This document shows positions 57,711 through 64,000 of a stretch of DNA of 64,000 nucleotides, piece after piece; within the stretch, counting starts at the first letter, position 1; each line of letters begins with the position of its first letter. The notes beneath the pieces were generated by a model. The model ran no database searches. It had not been told where the DNA came from and saw only the letters and a program-made list of their open reading frames with translations. Source of the stretch: Primulina eburnea (Eukaryota; Streptophyta; Magnoliopsida; Lamiales; Gesneriaceae). The position numbers and the translations under genes are program-made. The stretch spans positions 22,783,545 to 22,847,544 of the forward strand of contig NC_133108.1 in assembly GCF_022965805.1 (NCBI RefSeq). Direction: 5' to 3'.

Positions 57711-59380
57711 GGACTTGAATTGTTTGGGACTAGGGTGCAATTTTCTGATTTTTCAAATTTTTGGGTAAAATTGATATTTTTGAAAATTTGTTCAATTTTT
57801 ATTTTGGAAATTTATTTTTGAAAAAAATTATAATTTTCTTATAAAATAAATAATTAAAATATGATTTTAATTATTTATAGTAAAAATGAGTTTTTACAAT
57901 AAATCAATTATTATTGATTTAATTGGAAATTAAATAAAGAAGTTTATTTAATTTATTAAATCTTTTAATAGTTGTGGTGGTTAGTGATAAAATTATTAGA
58001 TATATGATTTATCAATTAATTTAATTGTTTAATTAAATTGATGTTAATACTTGATATTAAATGCATGAAGGATGATCGAGAGCTTTGACCAATGTGTTAG
58101 GTGTATGTTAGGATATTTTACTGTTTTATTCGGTTTTTTATTAATATTTGATATTATTAAAGTGGGCCTGGTTTATGGCTCGTTCCCACCCAATGGGATG
58201 TATCCCTTATGTGCCATGACTATTTAAATGTAATTATTAGAAATAGTGGGAGATCAAGACTGGAAGATGGTGGGCCCGATGATCAAGATGAAGACATGTA
58301 AAATATTGGAGGCTCTTGTAATAGTTGCATTTGCATCCCTGCATTCACCTAGGTTTGGACCTGGATGCATGTATGGCTCACATGGATCTAATAGTGTTGG
58401 CAATCGATCATCCTTATTTATTGTTGAATGTCATATTATGATATATATGCGATATATAGTAGTATGCATGTATGTATATTATTATATAATATAGTTGCAT
58501 GAATCCGGAAAACATTCAAACTCGTGGCACGCGATTTTTAAATTAAAATGATGAGACGACTTTAAAATTAAAATCCCTCATTTTGAATAAGATTCAAAAT
58601 TTATATCAAACTGAAAAAGTAAAAATTAAAGGAGTTTAATTTTTCCTTGCCTTCCATCAACCGTGGTTGCATGTTGATCGCTACCCGCGGACAGTGTCTG
58701 GCTCATATTATTGGGGAGGCCTGTACGCCGGAAAGCTGTGACTTCCACCGGACATATGATGTGAATTGAGTGGAACTCCCATGACTTCGGCTCATATTAT
58801 TGGGGGAACTCATGGCGACCGTCTACTACAATTCAATATTGATGGGTTGGTTTGACACGCGAAAATAAACGACGTCATATTATTGGGTCCTTATTAAACG
58901 TGAGGCAAAACACGTGGAGGTTGCATAGGGATGCAATTGGACTCTACTTTTTAGAAATTATAATTGGCTGATATTATTCGGGATTATAATTGGCTAATTG
59001 GACTCTACGTGCCCACTAAGGAAATACGATTTCCCTTTTTCATCAGAGGGTGATGGAAATGTCAAAATAGTGGGAGAGAGATTTATAAAATAAAATCCAT
59101 ATTTATATCTTAAAATTATTTTAAAATAATCAACAACAATTATTCTGTTTCCATATCAGTATATTTTTCGATTTCGCCACATAATCCAATTTTGTTATTA
59201 ACAAGCTAACCGAATCTAATTTTCAAGACTGGTTGGGAAAATTGTTCTGAAATGAGAGAAAATGGCATACACACTAATGTCAGTCCTGTTGAACCGACAA
59301 AGCATGCAAGATGGTAGGACCATAGTATGCAAGCTAAAGTGTAACATGCTCGCTTTTACGTCAAATGAACTGTAGGGATA
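57711..59380 (+). other. Copia leader and 5' part of gag, unreadable
   Basis: Mostly AT-rich with no sustained frame. At 58700-58980 the phrase TCATATTATTGGG recurs about four times (58705, 58793, 58876, decayed at 58969), 80-95 bp apart, within a region that resembles the gag leader of related elements. The ORF at 58246-58494 has no recognisable domain. Confidence 0.45.
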
Positions 59381-59399
59381 GTTTGAGGAAATTTTGAAT

Positions 59400-59940
59400 G
59401 CTGCTAACATTCGAATGCACGTGCAAGAGTTGCATGGTGCATGAAACTATGCACACCACTTTCAAGGAACTCGTGACTACACACATGCAAGACAGAGCTT
59501 TGGCCCATGAGCGTGGTGTACGTATGACTGGGCTTGCTAAGAATGTGGTGAGCCTGGAATATGTGATTCCTAACGAGTTGATTGATGACATCAATTTTTG
59601 TATTTCTCTTCCTCATTCGACGCGGTTATGGTGAACTTCAATTTGAATAAGATAGATGATAGCCTTGAAGAGCTAGTCAATACGCTTATAACTTATGAGA
59701 TCACCATAAAACAGGGAATTGTTGTTTTTCTAATGGGCCTCTCGTCAGACGAAAAATAGCCCACAAGGTAAGGGAAAGAAATGTTCCGCCCCTCACAAGA
59801 AAAACAATCCAAATAAGAGGCAAACTCTGAAAGACACTTAAAAGGCCTACAAAGCCCGATAAGTTAGAACATATTTATTTCGCTGCAAGAAGTCCGGACA
59901 TAAGAAATTATATGTGCCAGAAATGTTCTGGAAATGATAA
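59400..59940 (+). pseudogene. Copia gag remnant
   Basis: Pieces of a copia gag can be read in different frames. After a frame change near 59620 the sequence gives VNFNLNKIDDSLEELVNTL (59629-59686), a common copia gag phrase. A degraded zinc knuckle (FRCKKSGHKKLYV) is at about 59877-59915 with its last cysteine lost. It is heavily frameshifted. Confidence 0.6.
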
Positions 59941-62580
59941 GTGAATGTCCAAGTAAACATTATTTCAACAACAAACAAAAGAAAGTTAGATGATCCAAAT
60001 CCCACACAAATATGGCACGCTAGACTATTTCACATTTCCCAAAGAAGGATGCACAAACTAGTGGGAGAAGGCATGTTTGACTTGTCAGACGTAAATTCTC
60101 TACCTACTTGTAAGTCCTGTCTAAAAGGAAAATGGACCAAGACTCCATTCAATGGAAACGTGGAACGTGCACATGGTCTGCCGGATTTGATCCACACAGA
60201 CATTTGTGGCCTGCTAAGTGTTAGCACAGAATATGGGCAATCCTACTTCATTACCTTTACTGATGACCATTCGAGGTTTGGGTATGTTTATTTGATGAAA
60301 CACAAATCTGAAGCGTTTGAAAAGTTCAAAGAATTCAGATTTGAAGTAGAAAATCAGCTAGAAAGAAGTATTAAGGCACTTCGATCTGATCGAGGTGGAG
60401 AATACTTAAGTGCTGAATTTTTGGGTTATCTAAAAGAAAACGAGATTCTCTCATAGTGGACTCCACCAGCAACACCGCAATTGAATGGTGTTTCTGAATG
60501 TCGAAATCGAACCTTGTTGGACATTGTTCGATCCATGATGGGATTCACTGAATTGCCTACATCGTTTTGGGGCTTTGCGCTTGAAACTGCGGCAATGTTG
60601 TTGAATAATATCCAAACTAAAGCAGTGGATAAAACACCATATGAGATATGGATGGGGAAACCTCCCAAGTATTCTTACATGAGAATATGGGGATGTCCTG
60701 CTTATGTGAAGCAGACAGTGGGAGACAAATTGGATAGTAGATCTACTTTGTGCTACTTTGTAGGATATCCAAAGAATTCTGTTGGATATTATTTCTATCA
60801 TCCTAGTGAAGCAAAAGTGTTTGTTTCAAGAAATGCCACCTTTTTGGAAAGGGAGTTTCTATTAGATAGAAAAGGCAATATGATAGAACTTGAAGAAATT
60901 CAAGATACTCCCTCAACTTTAGAAGTTGAACCTAATCCCCTAGAACCAGTAGTTGAAGTACAAGCTCCTAGAAGGTTTGATAGGGTTATGAGACCACCTA
61001 CCAGATATACACTTCTTCATGAACAAGGCCATGATGAGCCTTGTGTTGGATGTGATCCAATGAATTTCAAAGAAGCAATATCTGATACTCATTCAATCAA
61101 ATGGCTTGAAGCCATGCAGTCAGAAATGGACTCTATGTATTCAAACCAAGTCTGGACATTAGTGGATCCACCTGAGGGAATTGTTCCCATAGGTTGCAAA
61201 TGGATCTTCAAAAGAAAGCTTGGGGCGGATGGGAAGGTAGTGACCTTCAAAGCAAGATGGTTGCAAAAGGTTATACTCAAAGACAAAGAGTTGACTATGA
61301 GGAAACTTTTTTCACCAGTTGCTATGTTTAAGTCCATTAGAATACTACTAGCCATAAAAGCATGGTATGACTATGAGATATGGTAAATGGATGTAAAGAC
61401 TGCATTCCTCAATGGAGACATGAAAGAAGAAATTTATATGTCTCAACCTGAGGGATACACATCAGTAGGAAGTGAGCATAAGGTATGCAAACTTCAAAGA
61501 TCAATATATGGTCTCAAGCAGGAGTCAAGGAGTTGGAACCTCAAATTTGATAGCACTATCAAAGAGTTTGGTTTTGCTAAGAATCCTGAGAAACCGTGCG
61601 TGTACAAGAAGGTTAGTGGGAGTGTAGTGACATTCCTAGTATTTTATGTTGATGATATCATGCTCATTTGGAATGATGTGGGATTATTGCAATCAACTAA
61701 AGTATGGTTGGCCTGTAAATTCTCCATGAAAGACATGGGTGAAGCATCCTACGTATTGGGAATACAAATCTATAGAGATAGATCAAAGAGGATGTTCGAA
61801 CTCACCCAAGCCACCTATATCGATACCATTATAAAACGATTCTCTATGGAAGAGTCCAAGAGAGGATACTTACCAATGTGTCATGGTATTACTCTATCTA
61901 AATCTTTGTGTTCCAAAACTGATGAAGAGATAGAGATGATGACACGTTTTCCATATGCGTCAGCCATTGGTAGTATCATGTATGTGTGATATAGACACGT
62001 CCTGATGTTGCTTACGCTCTGAGTGTTAAAAGCAGATATTAGGCAAACCCTGGTCCAATGTATTGGAAGGCCGTGAAAGATATTCTTAAGTACTTGAGAA
62101 GGACTAAGAACTTGTTCATGGTCTATGGGGGTGGAGAATTGAAATGGGAAGGCTACACGGATTCTAGCTTCCAATGTGTCGTAGATGATTCGAAATCGAC
62201 CTCTGATTTTGTATTCATGCTATATGGTGCGGCTGTCTCTTGGAAAGGTTCCAAGCAAGACACTGTTGCGGATTCCACCACTGAAGCTGAATACATTGTT
62301 GCATCTGATGCAGCCAAAGAGGTAGTTTGGATGAGGAATTTTGTCCAAGAGTTGGGCGTTATTCCTAATGGAGTTGATCAAGTCCCGTTGTACTCGGACA
62401 ACACTGGTACCATTGCGCAAGCAATGGAACCAAGGTCTCATCAGCGATCCAAACATGTGCTGAGGAAGTTCCACATCATACGGGAGATGGTGGAAAGAGG
62501 AGACATATCAGTTGAAAGAGTCCCCTCTGCAGATAATGTTGCTGATCCACTTACAAAGCCCTTGCCAGGACCATTGTTTT
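59941..62580 (+). pseudogene. Copia integrase, reverse transcriptase and RNase H, broken
   Basis: Integrase: [43 protein letters not shown] and NGVSECRNRTL. Here the usual A-E-R motif reads [38 protein letters not shown] and YVDDIMLI. RNase H: EGYTDSSFQ, DSTTEAEYI, SADNVADPLTKPLPG. Nonsense codons TAG (60454-60456), TAA (61384-61386) and TAG (62040-62042) interrupt it. A frameshift lies near 61985. Between about 61256 and 61312 a compensated pair of frameshifts garbles about 18 residues while keeping the frame open. The element is not autonomous. Confidence 0.9.
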
Positions 62581-62624
62581 AAAAGCATCGCGAAGCAATG
62601 GGATTAAGGGTAGTTGGCTCTAGG

Positions 62625-62637
62625 GCAAGTGGGAGAT
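62625..62637 (+). other. Polypurine tract of the copia element
   Basis: CAAGTGGGAGAT directly before the 3' LTR start TGTTAGAG at 62638. Typical for copia. Confidence 0.75.
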
Positions 62638-64000
62638 TGTTAGAGTAGATGCCCTGCAAGCCAACGGTTGGCTAGGGAATTTATTGACTCAAGTGAAATA
62701 AACAATCTTTATTTTAATATAATTTAACTTTTTATGGTCTTGTTATACTTTAACTGTATACCCATGAAATCAGCATAGATAAAGTCCTTGATTATGCTTT
62801 AATACAAATGAATCGTAATTCGATGTTGAAACTCATTTGTAAGCACTGCATATTCTAAATTCGTTCCTAGTCGATTCAGCCGCCTAAAACATGGATAAAT
62901 GTCGCTTGAGTTCGAGACTAGCATCTGTGATGTTGTGTACTGCGTTTCTTGGTAAGGGCATGGAGATGTCCAAACATGCAGATGGGTAGTCATATGATGA
63001 TTATACCGAACACCCTCCCTCGGACTTTCCAAGTGGTTATCATTCATCGAGAGGATAAGTCCGTGGTTATGATTGTACACCATTAGTCCTTACGACCCGG
63101 GACAACACTGAGGCTCTATATGCTAGGCCTGTGCTTTGACTCGTTTACCGGCTCCAGGAGAGTCATCAGGTGGCGAGGTTGGGTATAGTTGCGACACATA
63201 TAGGAGCCAGTGCATTGTAGTCGGGGATTCACCGCTCACCTACGGGTGTGGATATCCTATATGATCTAATGAAATAATAGTGCATTGAATCTCTGGCCAG
63301 AGTACGAGATGTACGTTGGAGAAGGAGTTCTCCAAATAGTACACGCGATGCCACTATTATAGTTATCACATAGTTATCGAATTAATATGCGACCCTCGAT
63401 GAACCAATGGTTGCAGATTCGATAGGGATATATGAGATGAAGGGACCGTACTGTACGTTAATCATAATCGACTGGTTCTTGCAGGCACTATCAGTGATAC
63501 CTAGGGGATCATGGGGCGATGCTACTAGACGCTCTTACCATGATCCGATGGGTGCAATCAGAAATGAGTTCTGACATTCTTAATCAAGGTGTTGATGAAA
63601 AGAATGGGGCTAATTAGGGTAAGCCCGAATAAAGGATTATGTCCTGAATCACAAGGAGTTGTGAAACCACGGCTAGCTGTATCCCTGAACCATTGAGGGT
63701 CACACAAGCACTTGATCGTTTGTTCCCGTAGAGAGAATAAATTCAAGTAGTTGAATTTATATATTATTATAGTAAATTTAAGGAGTTGAATTTATGATAA
63801 TTAAATTTTGAGAAAATAAATTCAAGGAGTTGAATTTATAAGATAGTAAATTCAAGAAGTTGAATTTATGAAATTTGGAGAGAATAACTTCAAGGAATTG
63901 AATTTATGAAATTTGGAGAGAATAAATTCAAGGAGTTGAATTTATAAAATTTGAGGATTTAATATATTAAACTCAAAAGTTGAGTTTATTAAATATCAAA
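62638..64000 (+). repeat. Copia 3' LTR, truncated by the window end
   Basis: Starts TGTTAGAGTAGATGCCCTGC. It contains the 576-bp segment (63217-63792) missing from the 5' LTR, so the full LTR is about 2.2 kb. The segment is also recognisable in the two older LTR relics at 6891-9002 (reverse) and 14400-20390, so it is ancestral. Confidence 0.9.

Larger units (their letters stand above)
55732..64000 (+). mobile_element. Decayed Ty1/copia retrotransposon, 3' LTR cut by the window end
   Basis: 5' LTR 55732-57384, PBS 57386-57399, gag remnant 59400-59940, pol remnant 59941-62580, polypurine tract 62625-62637, 3' LTR from 62638. The left flanking pentamer is CAGCT (55727-55731); the right TSD is outside the window. 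The pol order (integrase, RT, RNase H) and motifs are copia. It has several stops and frameshifts, and the 5' LTR has a large internal deletion relative to the 3' LTR. Confidence 0.9.

Noticed and set aside
57422..57821. Arg/Ala-rich ORFs on both strands
   Set aside because: They reflect the GC-rich self-complementary block in the copia leader and have no domain.

Overview
This is a plant nuclear segment, almost certainly from a eudicot. It is AT-rich, has GT-AG introns and one recognisable plant cell-wall gene, and is packed with Ty1/copia and Ty3/gypsy elements, a Mutator-like element (MULE), a hAT element, a MITE and a Cassandra TRIM. The type of LTRs and a GAGAC-rich MITE suggest an asterid (Lamiales-like) genome, but that is a guess. 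I saw no bacterial features, tRNA genes or organellar insertions.

Layout. 1-604: tandem Cassandra TRIM (minus strand) with a 5S rRNA-derived sequence in its LTR. 835-11317: Athila-like gypsy element with exact 5-bp target-site duplication (TSD), lacking RT, RNase H and integrase and carrying a nested copia solo LTR. 11.3-14.4 kb: degenerate repeats. About 14.4-20.4 kb: old copia LTR split by a gypsy-type solo LTR (15246-19406, TSD), itself split by a non-autonomous hAT (16888-18292, 8-bp TSD) that carries a host-gene fragment with an intron. 21586-29883: the only host gene, a GH17 beta-1,3-glucanase with an X8 (CBM43) domain, split by a nearly pristine full-length copia element (21753-28199, TSD, intact 1295-codon polyprotein). 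30.3-40 kb: two solo LTRs, one partial LTR, a MITE and AT-rich tandem repeats. 39992-55156: a MULE with long terminal inverted repeats and a 9-bp TSD, encoding a decayed mudrA-type transposase and, convergently, a plant mobile domain (PMD/MAIN-like) gene. That gene is interrupted by a young gag-only gypsy element (42011-50115, TSD). 55732-end: a decayed copia element whose 3' LTR leaves the window.

The window can be read as dated nested insertions: partial gypsy LTR, then MULE, then gag-only gypsy; old copia LTR, then gypsy solo LTR, then hAT; Athila, then copia solo LTR; glucanase, then young copia. Two themes cut across families. First, short GC-rich palindromes are clustered in LTRs, in several cases just upstream of a TATA-like box. 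Second, most readable nonsense codons in the decayed elements fit C-to-T or G-to-A change, as expected from deamination of methylated DNA.

The most notable units are the MULE carrying a PMD gene, the recent LTR insertion into the glucanase (which puts an LTR promoter and an in-frame 53-codon leader in front of exon 2), and the palindrome arrays. All boundaries and TSDs were read by eye. Family and lineage names are from recognition, not from searches.
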